The notes below the pieces were generated by a model. The model had not been told where the DNA came from. It ran no database searches and worked only from the letters and a program-made list of their open reading frames with translations. A stretch of 12,809 nucleotides of DNA, taken from positions 1 through 12,809 of the forward strand of contig JADDQX010000006.1 in assembly GCA_016781115.1 (NCBI GenBank), in the 5' to 3' direction. Position 1 is the first letter of the stretch; every line of letters starts with the position of its first letter. The DNA is from Actinomycetota bacterium. Its GTDB lineage: Bacteria > Actinomycetota > CADDZG01 > WHSQ01. Of this stretch, positions 1 to 8,297 are shown piece by piece. The translations under genes and the position numbers were made by a program.

Positions 1-676
1 CGAGGAGGTCGTCCCGCAGCTGGAAGGCCTCCCCCAGTGGCGCCGCGAAAGCGCCCAGCTGGTCCAGGAGCGAGCGCTCTGCGCCGGCAACGACGGCCCC
101 GATGCACAGCGGCTCCTCGACGGAGTAACGGCCCGACTTCAGAACCGCAATCCTCCTGGCGAGTTCCTCGTCAACCTCGACCGCGCGCGACGCCTCCAGA
201 TCGAGGTACTGCCCGGCGATGACGTCTTGTCTCATCCTCGAGTAGCACCCGAAGGCTCGCGCGACGGCCTCGGGCGTGAAACCGCAGTGCATCAGGAGGT
301 CGTCGGCCAGAACCAACGCCAGATCGCCGACGAGAAGCGCCACGTCATCGCCGTACGCGGTGTTCACGCTCGGTGCCCCGCGCCGCTCGAGGGCCTCGTC
401 CATGATGTCGTCGTGCACGATGGCAAACGTGTGCAGGAGCTCCAGTGAGGAAGCGACGTTCAGGATCTCAGGCCCGTCGGCTCCCCCCGCGCAGCGATAG
501 CCCCAGTAGCAGAAGGCCGGACGCAACCGCTTGCCGCCCGCAGCCACGACCCGCTCGATCGCCTGGATGAGAGGGCGTGCCTCCGCCAGAGCGCCCTCGC
601 GCTCCTTGAGCACCTCCGCGAGGCGTCGATCCACACGCCGTCGCAGCTCTTCGTGGGTCGGTTCAAAGGCGGACAT
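1..676 (-). CDS. Polyprenyl diphosphate synthase (GGPP/FPP synthase type), 3' end cut by window edge
   Basis: This enzyme condenses isopentenyl diphosphate with an allylic diphosphate to make isoprenoid chains in the cytoplasm. The first 225 residues are visible. The first aspartate-rich motif is DDIMD at residues 89-93, preceded by a GGKRLRP substrate-binding motif at 47-53. The substrate-binding KSGRYSVEEPL segment is at 180-190. The window ends inside the second aspartate-rich motif, which begins QLRDD at about 219-223. The residue five before the first Asp is Phe84, which in the family usually goes with a short product (C15-C20); that is inference. The start is the ATG at 674-676. It has no Shine-Dalgarno, but a TAGTTT -10-like box lies 8 nt upstream, consistent with a leaderless mRNA. 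It diverges from ctaA. Because CtaB consumes farnesyl diphosphate, a supply link is plausible but unproven; quinone or carotenoid precursor synthesis is equally possible. Confidence 0.93.
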   Translation of the reverse strand, partial: MSAFEPTHEELRRRVDRRLAEVLKEREGALAEARPLIQAIERVVAAGGKRLRPAFCYWGYRCAGGADGPEILNVASSLELLHTFAIVHDDIMDEALERRGAPSVNTAYGDDVALLVGDLALVLADDLLMHCGFTPEAVARAFGCYSRMRQDVIAGQYLDLEASRAVEVDEELARRIAVLKSGRYSVEEPLCIGAVVAGAERSLLDQLGAFAAPLGEAFQLRDDLL

Positions 677-684
677 CGAGAGTC

Positions 685-690
685 AAACTA
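685..690 (-). promoter_or_regulatory. -10 box of the polyprenyl synthase gene (putative leaderless promoter)
   Basis: Read on the minus strand the box is TAGTTT, matching TANNNT, and it ends 8 nt before the ATG at 676. That spacing would put the transcription start at or next to the start codon. No good -35 box is visible. No Shine-Dalgarno precedes the ATG, which fits leaderless translation. Confidence 0.4.
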
Positions 691-715
691 CGTGCCGGAG
701 CGACCACCGAACGTT

Positions 716-721
716 TAGGCT
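716..721 (+). promoter_or_regulatory. -10 box of ctaA (putative leaderless promoter)
   Basis: TAGGCT matches TANNNT and ends 7 nt before the ctaA ATG at 729, so transcription would start at the start codon. No Shine-Dalgarno lies in the 52-nt divergent gap, and the -35 region is not recognisable. Confidence 0.4.
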
Positions 722-728
722 CCGGCGC

Positions 729-1676
729 ATGGGCCGCTTGAAAACCCTTGCCACCGCGTCCACCATCGCCACTTTCGTCCTCGTCTCGATCGGCGGCCTC
801 GTGCGCGCCACGCAATCGGGGCTGGGTTGCGGTACCGACTGGCCGGATTGTTCCGGCCGGGTGATCCCTCTGTTCTCCGACTACACCGTCGTTATCGAGT
901 ACTCGCACCGTGTCGCCGCAGCAGTGGTGACCGTTCTCATCGCCACGTTGGCGGTCACAGCCGTCCGGCACCACCGCCACCATCCCAAGGTCATGTGGTC
1001 GGCCGTCGCGGCGTTCCTTCTCGTGCTGTTCCAAGCGGGGCTCGGGGCGGTGGTCGTCTTCCTGGAGTTGCATGCCGACACCGTCGTGCTGCACCTGGGG
1101 ACCGCCATGACCTTGCTCGCCCTGTTGGTCCACCTCACGGCGCGCGTCTCGGCTCACGACGGCAGCCGTTGGACGCCCGATCGCGGGATCAGCCGGAGCT
1201 CGTTCGCGGCCGCGGCCAGCGTGCTGGTGCTGTTGCTGGTCGGCTCCTACCTCTCGGGCACCGGCGGGACGGGCGGGTTCCGAGACTGGCCCCTCATGGA
1301 CGGACAACTCGTGCCGGACCTCGCGGTCAAAGGTCAGGCGATCCACTTCATCCACCGGGTCCTCGCGGCGGTGGTGGGCGTGATCGTGTTCCTGGTCGCC
1401 GTGCGGGTCATGAAGCGCAAGGCCGACATGCCCGAAGCCGCTCGCGCGGCGCACGTCGCCGGGGGTCTGTTCGCCGTGGAGGTCCTGATAGGCGCCGCTA
1501 ACGTGTGGACGGGGCTGAACGCGGCGTTCGTAACGGCGCACCTGGCGGTCGGAGCCGCGATCTGGGCGACCCTCGTCGCGATGGCGGCGATCACGAGCCC
1601 CGCCCTCGTGGCAGACGCGGTCACCGAGCGGCAAGCCGCGGCCAAGCCGCGGCGACTGGCGCAGGCGAGCCGCTGA
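729..1676 (+). CDS. ctaA: Heme A synthase (CtaA/COX15 family)
   Basis: This membrane enzyme oxidises the C8 methyl of heme O to a formyl group, giving heme A for aa3/caa3 oxidases. The 315 residues form about eight hydrophobic helices, the usual bacterial length. The four heme-ligand histidines fall where they do in Bacillus CtaA: His60 (EYSHR), His122 (LHLGTA), His209 (FIHRVLA) and His271 (TAHLAVG). The first extracellular loop has the cysteine pair Cys34 and Cys41 (GLGCGTDWPDC) and the conserved Glu57. The C-terminal tail is Arg/Ala-rich and probably cytoplasmic. The ATG at 729 is chosen because it starts just before the first helix and sits 7 nt after a TAGGCT box; the frame is open further upstream, but that part reads antisense to the polyprenyl synthase. 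The stop overlaps the ctaB start by one base (TGATG), so the two are translationally coupled. Confidence 0.95.
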   Translation: MGRLKTLATASTIATFVLVSIGGLVRATQSGLGCGTDWPDCSGRVIPLFSDYTVVIEYSHRVAAAVVTVLIATLAVTAVRHHRHHPKVMWSAVAAFLLVLFQAGLGAVVVFLELHADTVVLHLGTAMTLLALLVHLTARVSAHDGSRWTPDRGISRSSFAAAASVLVLLLVGSYLSGTGGTGGFRDWPLMDGQLVPDLAVKGQAIHFIHRVLAAVVGVIVFLVAVRVMKRKADMPEAARAAHVAGGLFAVEVLIGAANVWTGLNAAFVTAHLAVGAAIWATLVAMAAITSPALVADAVTERQAAAKPRRLAQASR

Positions 1677-2641
1677 TGCGCAGGTTGATCGCGGACGCCA
1701 CTGGCGCGCTGCGGATCGAAGAGCAGATCGACGCCACCCCCGAGGTCGGGCAGGAAGAGGCCGCTCCACGAGGACTTGCTGCACGGGTGGCGGCTTACGT
1801 GGCGCTCACCAAGCCCCGGATCATCGAGCTGCTGCTGGTGACGACCGTCCCGTCGATGATCGTGGCGGCAGGTGGGTTCCCCTCGTTGGAGCTGATCCTG
1901 CTGACGCTGCTGGGAGGAACGCTGTCCGCGGGCGGGGCGAACGCCATCAACTGCTACCTCGACCGAGACATCGACGAGCTCATGCCTCGTACCCGCAAGC
2001 GCCCCCTTCCGACGCACAAGGTGAAGCCTCGCAACGCGTTGATCTTCGGCATCGCGCTCGGCGCGCTCGCTATGGCGTTGCTGTGGGTGACCGTCAACCC
2101 TCTGGCGGCGTCGCTGTCGACCGCGGCTCTGCTGTTCTACGTGTTCGTCTACACGATCGGGATGAAGCGCTCTACCCCTCAGAACATCGTCATCGGAGGC
2201 GCCGCCGGGGCGATGCCGGCTCTGGTGGGATGGGCGGCCGTAACGGGAACGGTGGAGCTTCCGGCGCTCGCGTTGTTCGGGATCATCTTCTACTGGACCC
2301 CGCCGCACTTCTGGGCCCTCGCGATGCGCTATGAGAAGGACTACGCGAAGGCGGGAGTCCCGATGATGCCGGTCGTGTACGGCCGCCAAGAGACGACACG
2401 CCACATCCTCTTGTACTCGATCCTGTTGCTGGCGATGTGCCTCGCCTTCTTCGCCGTCGCCAAGATGGGGCTCGTTTACCTCGTGGCCGCGCTCGTGCTG
2501 AACGGCGTGTTCATCGGGTGGGCTTTCAAGCTGTGGCGGAACCCGAACCCGAAGAGCGCGTGGGGCCTCTTCCGTTTCTCGATCTACTACCTAGCCCTGC
2601 TCTTCGGAGCGATGGCGATGGACCAGATGATGCGCCTCTAG
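1676..2641 (+). CDS. ctaB: Protoheme IX farnesyltransferase (heme O synthase)
   Basis: This UbiA-family membrane prenyltransferase adds a hydroxyethylfarnesyl group to heme B to make heme O, the substrate of CtaA. The 321 residues carry the two signature regions: the first aspartate motif N-x3-D-x3-D (NCYLDRDID, about residues 101-109) and the conserved YTIGMKRSTPQN segment (about 160-171). The family segment YWTPPHFWALAMRYEKDY follows at about 206-223. About nine hydrophobic helices follow a roughly 40-residue polar N-terminus. The start ATG at 1676 shares its A with the ctaA stop codon, which indicates coupling. The order ctaA then ctaB makes a heme A operon. The gene ends at TAG 2639-2641. 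Beyond it G+C content drops and accessory genes begin on the opposite strand. Confidence 0.95.
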   Translation: MRRLIADATGALRIEEQIDATPEVGQEEAAPRGLAARVAAYVALTKPRIIELLLVTTVPSMIVAAGGFPSLELILLTLLGGTLSAGGANAINCYLDRDIDELMPRTRKRPLPTHKVKPRNALIFGIALGALAMALLWVTVNPLAASLSTAALLFYVFVYTIGMKRSTPQNIVIGGAAGAMPALVGWAAVTGTVELPALALFGIIFYWTPPHFWALAMRYEKDYAKAGVPMMPVVYGRQETTRHILLYSILLLAMCLAFFAVAKMGLVYLVAALVLNGVFIGWAFKLWRNPNPKSAWGLFRFSIYYLALLFGAMAMDQMMRL

Positions 2642-2680
2642 CGCCCTGCGCGAAAAGGTGCGGTTTGTGTGCTTCGTTCA

Positions 2681-2694
2681 GCGCGTCAGCGCGC
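2681..2694. terminator. Short GC hairpin after ctaB, possible weak terminator
   Basis: GCGCG-TCAG-CGCGC forms a 5-bp stem with a 4-nt loop 40 nt after the ctaB stop, in the gap before a convergent gene. An outer GTTC/GAAC pair (2676-2679 and 2698-2701) could extend it across a small internal loop. There is no T-tract on either side, so intrinsic termination is doubtful. Confidence 0.25.
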
Positions 2695-2718
2695 AAAGAA
2701 CCCGGATCGCAGCGACGC

Positions 2719-2750
2719 GCAAGGTTCTGCAAGGTTCTTGCAAGACTTCT
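2719..2750. repeat. Tandem 10-mer repeat with degenerate third copy
   Basis: GCAAGGTTCT occurs twice in direct succession (2719-2728 and 2729-2738). A degenerate copy, TGCAAGACTTCT, follows at 2739-2750. It lies in the gap between ctaB and the convergent small membrane protein gene, where core genes give way to accessory genes. I found no matching copy near the right end of the accessory block. Confidence 0.5.
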
Positions 2751-2765
2751 CGGCTAGAGGGGGCG

Positions 2766-3200
2766 TCAGGAAGCCTTGAGGCCGGTGATCTTGATTGATG
2801 GATTTCGCCGGCGCAGATCGTCCAGCAAGTGCTGCAGTTCTTGGCCACGCAGGTTCAGCCTTCTCTTCCCGGTTTTCCAACCGAGCTCGGGCCGTCCTGC
2901 GGGATCGGGCTTGGCATACGTCAGGTCTGCCAGCGGTACCGAGTCACGTTTCGCCGAGGACTCCATTATTGCGACGTCCTCGTCAAGCCGAACCTCGCTT
3001 GCGGGCGCTAAGAAGATGTCCCAGATGATGAAAACGTCGAAGGCGATCCCGCCGAGTATGAGAACAGCTCCAAACCCCGTCGGAGGCCAATTCCCTACAG
3101 CAACCCATAGCGAGGGAAGGATCAAGACGGCCGCCATCAAGAGTGCTTTGAGGGCTTCGCGCCTCGGCACCCCCGATCTGTAAACGGTGCCTTCTTCCAA
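2766..3200 (-). CDS. Small two-helix membrane protein, possible bacterial PH-like domain
   Basis: I do not recognise a specific family. The 144-residue protein has a short polar N-terminus and two hydrophobic helices (about 16-35 and 43-64). A soluble C-terminal domain follows, ending in LNLRGQELQHLLDDLRRRNP at 115-134. A helical hairpin followed by a domain ending in a helix and an L-x-x-RNP stretch is reminiscent of YdbT/YcxB-like bacterial PH proteins, but the resemblance is weak and I give it as a guess. The start is a TTG at 3198-3200 with an AGAGG-like sequence just upstream; a GTG at codon 11 is an alternative. It is convergent to ctaB and lies 127 nt downstream of the PLD gene on the same strand. 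It could belong to either the core or the accessory set. G+C of one sampled line (2941-3000) is 34/60. Confidence 0.65.
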   Translation of the reverse strand: MEEGTVYRSGVPRREALKALLMAAVLILPSLWVAVGNWPPTGFGAVLILGGIAFDVFIIWDIFLAPASEVRLDEDVAIMESSAKRDSVPLADLTYAKPDPAGRPELGWKTGKRRLNLRGQELQHLLDDLRRRNPSIKITGLKAS

Positions 3201-3327
3201 CGCCTCTTCCGTCCTTCCAGACTCCTCGTTTGGAGGTCGAGTATTGCTCTACTTCCGAAACCGGACGACGAGCACAGACTTGAACCCAGGTGCTGGCGTA
3301 TACGCGTCAACATCTTCTGCTGGTGGA

Positions 3328-4548
3328 TTAGAAGAGGAGCCCATAGGCGCGGCCGCTCGACATCGTGAGATCCACGTGGTTTGCCGCGGCGGCTTTCCAC
3401 TTCTTCAAGTCTGCCTTGGTCCCAAGTCGTATCCGAAATCGGGGAAGTCCCTTTGCGGCGGAAGCCTGCCGCTCGAACAACAGAATCTTGTGGTCGTAGG
3501 AACTAGGACCCTCTGTGCCAGGCACAGGTAGGTTCACCTTGTCCATCATGTTGTTTCCAAACCTCACGGACTTCCGATGCCAGCCATGCCCTGCAGCCTG
3601 AATCTCGACGTATCCGAAGATAGTGTTCAGCGGAACCGCTGCGGGATCAAAGCCAAAGAAGACACGAGACCCACGAGGTAGATCCAGCTGGTTTCCTGGC
3701 CGAGAGGGACCCAAGTTCTTGTAAAGGACGTCGACCTCAACCCAGAGCTCGCGCGCGTTCGCGAGCTGCACGGCTAGCTCACCTTCTACAACGGCACCAC
3801 CTGAAGGCTCGTATAGCTCGCCGGCTTCCGTCGTGTCCTCAACACTTCGGGTCCGGGCGACAGGTTTGATCTTCTTGTAGTCCGTCAGGATTGCAGCGAC
3901 TGGGTCAGATCTATCCCAAGCGGTCTCGAACCACCCCAGGGCGGCCCTGGCGTTCGCCAATGCCTTCCTGTCCCGTGCCGAAAGCGTTCCGCGCCAAATT
4001 TGCCCGGCCGAGATTTCGGTTCCGTGAGCTAGGCCGCCACCCGTCATGTTCGCCGAACCGATCAGGCATCCAAAGTTCGAACTTGATCCATCCAGTTTTC
4101 CGAAGACGTAGCACTTCGGATGGAACGTTCGGCGCGGCCTTAGTTTTCTCGCCAAGACTTCTAGGCCATCAGGGATTCGGACTTCCGAGTTGGGAAGCGA
4201 CGCCAATGTTTCGAGGGCCGCCGGTTCGCTAATTCCAAAGTCGATGCTGACTAGCCAGCGCTTGTTGGCATCTGTCCAACTGGATGCCCCATTGATCGCT
4301 TTTCGGAGCGCTGTGGTTCCAGCAGTGTTGGCGTATGCGACCGCGGCGGCCATCTCAACAAACTTGAAGGCATTAGCAATCCTGCCGAGATCGGCTGCTG
4401 TTTCTTCTACAACTCCGGCGCCGGCGTCCTGAACACGGATCCATTGCTCGTACATGGGGCGCAGCATCGACCCATCGGCGAAATCCCGCAAGTGTGACCT
4501 CCGCCACTGACCAGCGCTGAAAACTCGGCTGGGATTCGGCAGTGACAT
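3328..4548 (-). CDS. Phospholipase D-like (HKD) putative nuclease
   Basis: The 406-residue protein contains one PLD-type active-site signature: FHPKCYVF at 142-149 (His143, Lys145), then IGSANMTGGG at 163-172 with Gly-Ser-x-Asn. This spacing, with no Asp five residues after the Lys, is common in PLD-family nucleases, which usually dimerise so that two HKD motifs form one active site. Residues 1-140 would hold the first half of the PLD fold. Residues about 260-406 form a second domain of mixed beta character that I cannot assign; PLD restriction enzymes such as BfiI and NgoFVII carry a DNA-binding domain there, so this may be one. It is transcribed divergently from a restriction-modification gene, so an accessory nuclease role in the same defence module is likely. 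The start ATG at 4546-4548 has only a weak purine-rich leader; an ATG at codon 28 is an alternative. Confidence 0.8.
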   Translation of the reverse strand: MSLPNPSRVFSAGQWRRSHLRDFADGSMLRPMYEQWIRVQDAGAGVVEETAADLGRIANAFKFVEMAAAVAYANTAGTTALRKAINGASSWTDANKRWLVSIDFGISEPAALETLASLPNSEVRIPDGLEVLARKLRPRRTFHPKCYVFGKLDGSSSNFGCLIGSANMTGGGLAHGTEISAGQIWRGTLSARDRKALANARAALGWFETAWDRSDPVAAILTDYKKIKPVARTRSVEDTTEAGELYEPSGGAVVEGELAVQLANARELWVEVDVLYKNLGPSRPGNQLDLPRGSRVFFGFDPAAVPLNTIFGYVEIQAAGHGWHRKSVRFGNNMMDKVNLPVPGTEGPSSYDHKILLFERQASAAKGLPRFRIRLGTKADLKKWKAAAANHVDLTMSSGRAYGLLF

Positions 4549-4600
4549 CCCAACCGCGCCAGGTCCGGACCCCCCGTTCTCCTGGTTTCTCGTGTCCTCC

Positions 4601-4606
4601 TATCCT
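4601..4606 (+). promoter_or_regulatory. Possible -10 box for the restriction-modification gene
   Basis: TATCCT matches TANNNT in the short gap between the divergent PLD and restriction-modification genes. A poor -35 candidate, TTCTCC at 4578-4583, lies 17 nt upstream. If real, it favours the TTG start at 4649 over the GTG at 4592, which would lie upstream of the transcription start. Confidence 0.25.
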
Positions 4607-4637
4607 TCCCTGGGACGACAAGGCTCTTGGCGAGTTC

Positions 4638-4643
4638 GAGGAG
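4638..4643 (+). promoter_or_regulatory. Ribosome binding site deciding the TTG start of the restriction-modification gene
   Basis: GAGGAG lies 5 nt before an in-frame TTG at 4649-4651. The longest reading instead starts with GTG at 4592, which has no Shine-Dalgarno. The 19 residues between the two starts do not resemble conserved sequence, so the TTG is preferred. Confidence 0.5.
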
Positions 4644-4648
4644 CGCAA

Positions 4649-7600
4649 TTGCAGCGAGCTGACCAAGCAACTGATCTCGGTCGGGTTCGAGAGGACCTGG
4701 CTTCGCTCGTCCACGAGTTCGTTCTCGCTCGGGATTACAGGGACCTTACCGAGCAAACCTCAGAGCAGGACATTCACCACTGGGTCGATCGGCTCCTCAA
4801 GGCTCTGGGATGGAACGTGGATGCTCCAGGTGAGTACTCGCGTCAGAGGTACTGCCGCGGCGCAGGAATCGCTGATGCCGTGCTCATGCGCCGCGGCGTC
4901 CCTGTCATGTACGTCGAAGTCAAGCGGCTGGGACGCATCCCGCCCCTCCGAGTGCTGCGTCAGGAACGCCTCTACTACACAGCAGAGGAGGAGCAAGCTC
5001 TTCGATACGCGCGCCGAAGTGTGGACCTGCCCGAAGGCCAAAGGTGGACGATCCTCACCAACTTCAACCAGTTGTATCTCTTCGAAGCGACCAGCGAAGA
5101 GCGCCTGATGGTGTTCGAGTCCGCAGAAGAATTAATCGAGCGCCTTGACGATACGAAATATCTCACCAAGGGCGAAGTCCTTTCCGAGGGGCTCACCAGA
5201 TGGGCACAACGACGTGAACGCCCCGACGTCGATGAAGAGTTTCGGGAGCGCCTCAACCTTTGGCGATTGGCCCTAGCTCAAGACGTACACGACCGCAATG
5301 AAGAGGGAGTCCTCAAGACTGACGAGGGTGGAGTTGACCTAGACAAGCTGCAACGTGCCGTCCAGCGTCTACTAGATCGACTGATCATTTTGCAGTTTGC
5401 CACTGACCTTGAAGCGGTTGCCGGCGAGCCCCTTCGCGAGCTGCTCGAGCGAACCGAAAAGTCCAGTTCAGTTCTCGTTCGGCAACTGTCTCTGCGCGAA
5501 GAGTTGAACGAGACCTTCGCTCGATTCGACAATTTCTACAACACGAGCATCTTTGCTCCTGGTCACATCTGCGAAGAGGTTGATATTGGCGACGAAGTCC
5601 TTCGTGACATCGTCACTGAAATCGCGTCCCAGAACTTTCGTCGCTTCAGCTCCGACATTCTCGGCGCTACCTATGAGACATACCTGGGCCAAGTCCTTGA
5701 GGTTGACGAAGCTGGACAAGTGAAACTGGTAACGCGCCCTGAGGTGCGTCGGGCTGAGGGTGTCTATTACACGCCCACCCACGTTGTGCGGTACATCGTG
5801 GATGAAGTCTTGGATCCGCTGCTTGAAGGAGCTTCGCTCGAAGACGTCAGCGCACTTACGATCTTGGATCCTGCATGCGGTTCGGGGTCATTTCTTGTGG
5901 CCGCATACGAAAAACTCGCTGATTGGTATGAGAGTTTCAACTGCTCCCAACTGGAAGCTGCGGGGTTGCGGACTGATCCAGAACAGCAGGCCCTCTTGGA
6001 TGAATCGGGGGCTCCCGCTGCCGCCATAGTGGATTATGCGAGACGCATTCTTGAGTACCACCTGTATGGCGTTGACCTAGATCCTGACGCGGCCGAACTC
6101 GCCGCGATCAACCTCATCATGACGGCGATCCGTCGCGGGATGAGCGGTCGGTCTCTCGAGAAACTCCCAGCCATCTTGGGTCAGAACATCAAGGTGGGTA
6201 ATTCGCTGATTCCCGGGATTCAGACGCTTCCCGGGTTCGCTTTGGCTAAGGCGCTGGAAGGTCGCGAGACCGCACTGTCGCAGCTGTCCGACGAGCGGCG
6301 CCTTTTGCAAACCGAGAATGACGTGGTGAAGGAGCGGGAGCTCATTGCAGATCTCGAATCGCGCACTCGCGAATTAACTGCCCCTGTAATCAATCAACTA
6401 TCAGCCGACGAGATCGACCCTGAAAAGCACAAGGCCTTTGTCTGGCCGGTTGAATTCCCCGAAGTGTTTTCGACAGAGCGCCCTCCGGAGGAGCGCGGAT
6501 TTCATTGCGTCATTGGGAATCCGCCATGGATCGGTTTTCACGGCGCCAGAGAGATTCGCCCGTACCTAACCCGTCGCTACATCACCTGCCGTGGCCGTTT
6601 CGATATGTACGTTCCCTTCATCGAGCTGGGAACTCGCCTTCTTCGGGCCGAGGGCCACTTCGGGATGATTACTCCCTCTAACTTCTTTCTGCGTGATTAT
6701 GGTCAGAACCTTCGCCGCTTCCTTCTCGAAGAATCCAAGCTTCAGAAGATCGTCGACTTTGGCGACATGCAAATTTTTCCCGGTGCCACTAACTACCCCG
6801 CGATTCTGATTACGACCCGAAGTGCAGCCGATCCCGAAGGTCAGCTCTCTTACATGCTCAGGACGTATGAGTCGGATACTGCAACTGCATACAAGCAGTC
6901 CGACTTAACCGATGAACCTTGGCTGTTCGTCTCCGATGCAGAGCGTGGGGTCTTCTCGAAGATGGAGGCGCCACCATCTCGGCCTTTGAGCGAGGTATCT
7001 GGGGGAATAGTCGAAGGAATCGTCACCGGTCAAAACAAGGTGTTCTTGCTAACGGAAGACGATGTTTCGAAGCTCGAGCTAGACGAACGAATAGTTCGCC
7101 GATGTCCGCGGGGACAGTTCATCAAGCGATGGGCGCTAGTCCCAGGATCTGAGTACGTGCTGTACCCATACGACGTTGATGGGGCGGGCAGAACGGTTCC
7201 TTGGGAGGAAGCTCGGATACAGAAGGAGTTTCCAAAACTCTACGAATACCTGACCTGGCAACGTGCAATGCCCAGTGACGAAGGAGGGCTTGCTGGGCGC
7301 GACTACTTCGATTCATCGACTAAGAAGTGGTTTGAACTCTGGAATCAACGGGACAAGTCTCTTCTGGATAAGCCCAAGATTCTGACTCCCGAGGTTGCGG
7401 CGACACCAAACTTCGTCGTACTAGGAGGCGATACATACGTGGCCGACTCGGGGACGGCTATTGTCTTGCCATCGAGCTCGGATGATCTCCATTTTGTTTG
7501 TGCCCTACTGAATTCTCGAATCCTGGGTCGCTACCACCAGCGACGCTCGGTACCGAAGGCAAACGGTTTTCTCATCTACAAGCGTGCATTCTTGAAGCGC

Positions 7601-8233
7601 CTCCCAATTAGATTTCCAACGCCTGACCAGTCTTACCTTTACGACAAGCTCGTGAGGCTTTCGAAGCTCAACAGTCAGCGAGCCTTGGAGTTAGCTCAGA
7701 TCGATCTCGATTTCACGAAGTACGTCCAGGAGTTCGGGCTTGACTCTAAGACTGACGTCGGTTCCTGGATTCGTCCCTTGCCGCCCAGAGATATTGACGT
7801 CCTTTCAACGCGTCGTGGCAAGTTGCTGAGAGTGAAAACCCAGCTGGACGGGACGACCCTCTTGATTACCGGAAAGGTGCGACTGGAGAATGTCGACTAC
7901 GAGGGAACCGGGAGCGACGACGAGCCGATCGTCCGACTCAAGCTCGATGAGCCTCGAATGAGTTTCCTGCGCTATTACCTTCCCTGGGCTCACATGGCAA
8001 AGGCGTTTACGACCTCAGCACGACTCAACCTCTACCAGAAACTGCTTAAGCAACCTCTTCCACGAATGACGCCTGACGAGTTGGTCGTAAGCGTCCAGCG
8101 TTACGAACCGATCTTCAAGCGCCACCTAGCATTGACTGATGAGATTCGAGATGCTGAGCGACAATTGGATGAGGCCGTCGCGAGTCTTTATGGGCTAGAC
8201 GAGGCGGATCTCGCCGCGCTCGAACTGAGTTAG
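4649..8233 (+). CDS. Fused restriction endonuclease / N6-adenine DNA methyltransferase (type IIG-like, Eco57I class)
   Basis: One 1194-residue chain appears to combine cleavage, methylation and target recognition. Residues about 12-130 resemble the type I HsdR N-terminal nuclease, with a PD-(D/E)XK core: Asp76 in GIADAVL, then Glu90 and Lys92 in YVEVKR. A helical connector follows. The methylase core starts with GVYYTPTHVVRYIV at 371-384. Motif I is DPACGSGSF at 407-415 (SAM binding), and the catalytic motif IV is NPPW at 624-627, as in N6-adenine methylases. GIVTGQNKVFLL at 790-801 and KPKILTPEV at 908-916 are typical of the Eco57I/TaqI-type specificity region, about 780-1000. The C-terminus ends in a short helical segment with LYGLDEADL. 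All catalytic motifs look intact. The start is the TTG at 4649 with GAGGAG; GTG 4592 would add 19 residues. A divergent PLD gene is immediately upstream. Target sequence and active cleavage are not readable from the sequence. Confidence 0.88.
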   Translation: MQRADQATDLGRVREDLASLVHEFVLARDYRDLTEQTSEQDIHHWVDRLLKALGWNVDAPGEYSRQRYCRGAGIADAVLMRRGVPVMYVEVKRLGRIPPLRVLRQERLYYTAEEEQALRYARRSVDLPEGQRWTILTNFNQLYLFEATSEERLMVFESAEELIERLDDTKYLTKGEVLSEGLTRWAQRRERPDVDEEFRERLNLWRLALAQDVHDRNEEGVLKTDEGGVDLDKLQRAVQRLLDRLIILQFATDLEAVAGEPLRELLERTEKSSSVLVRQLSLREELNETFARFDNFYNTSIFAPGHICEEVDIGDEVLRDIVTEIASQNFRRFSSDILGATYETYLGQVLEVDEAGQVKLVTRPEVRRAEGVYYTPTHVVRYIVDEVLDPLLEGASLEDVSALTILDPACGSGSFLVAAYEKLADWYESFNCSQLEAAGLRTDPEQQALLDESGAPAAAIVDYARRILEYHLYGVDLDPDAAELAAINLIMTAIRRGMSGRSLEKLPAILGQNIKVGNSLIPGIQTLPGFALAKALEGRETALSQLSDERRLLQTENDVVKERELIADLESRTRELTAPVINQLSADEIDPEKHKAFVWPVEFPEVFSTERPPEERGFHCVIGNPPWIGFHGAREIRPYLTRRYITCRGRFDMYVPFIELGTRLLRAEGHFGMITPSNFFLRDYGQNLRRFLLEESKLQKIVDFGDMQIFPGATNYPAILITTRSAADPEGQLSYMLRTYESDTATAYKQSDLTDEPWLFVSDAERGVFSKMEAPPSRPLSEVSGGIVEGIVTGQNKVFLLTEDDVSKLELDERIVRRCPRGQFIKRWALVPGSEYVLYPYDVDGAGRTVPWEEARIQKEFPKLYEYLTWQRAMPSDEGGLAGRDYFDSSTKKWFELWNQRDKSLLDKPKILTPEVAATPNFVVLGGDTYVADSGTAIVLPSSSDDLHFVCALLNSRILGRYHQRRSVPKANGFLIYKRAFLKRLPIRFPTPDQSYLYDKLVRLSKLNSQRALELAQIDLDFTKYVQEFGLDSKTDVGSWIRPLPPRDIDVLSTRRGKLLRVKTQLDGTTLLITGKVRLENVDYEGTGSDDEPIVRLKLDEPRMSFLRYYLPWAHMAKAFTTSARLNLYQKLLKQPLPRMTPDELVVSVQRYEPIFKRHLALTDEIRDAERQLDEAVASLYGLDEADLAALELS

Positions 8234-8297
8234 ACACAGCCGTGGGAACGCGGCCCGATTCCGCCGAGTTGGATGAAGTCTTGACTTGGCGTTTCAA

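Noticed and set aside
663..1784. Long minus-strand open frame antisense to ctaA
   Set aside because: It is rich in Arg, His and Asp without domain signature, and is the usual antisense shadow of a high-GC gene; ctaA has all family residues.
3271..3290. Minus-strand GGTTCAAGTCT resembling a tRNA T-arm, which could have been an attachment site
   Set aside because: The bases flanking the loop do not pair into a T-stem, and no acceptor stem, anticodon arm or CCA lies nearby.
3201..3327. Gap between the PLD gene and the small membrane protein gene, checked for RNA genes or terminators
   Set aside because: Only a 4-bp CTCC/GGAG hairpin without a T-tract is visible; nothing supportable.
3328..8233. 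DISARM system (PLD protein plus adenine methylase)
   Set aside because: No DrmA-like helicase or DUF1998 DrmB gene is in the window, and the methylase carries its own nuclease and specificity regions.
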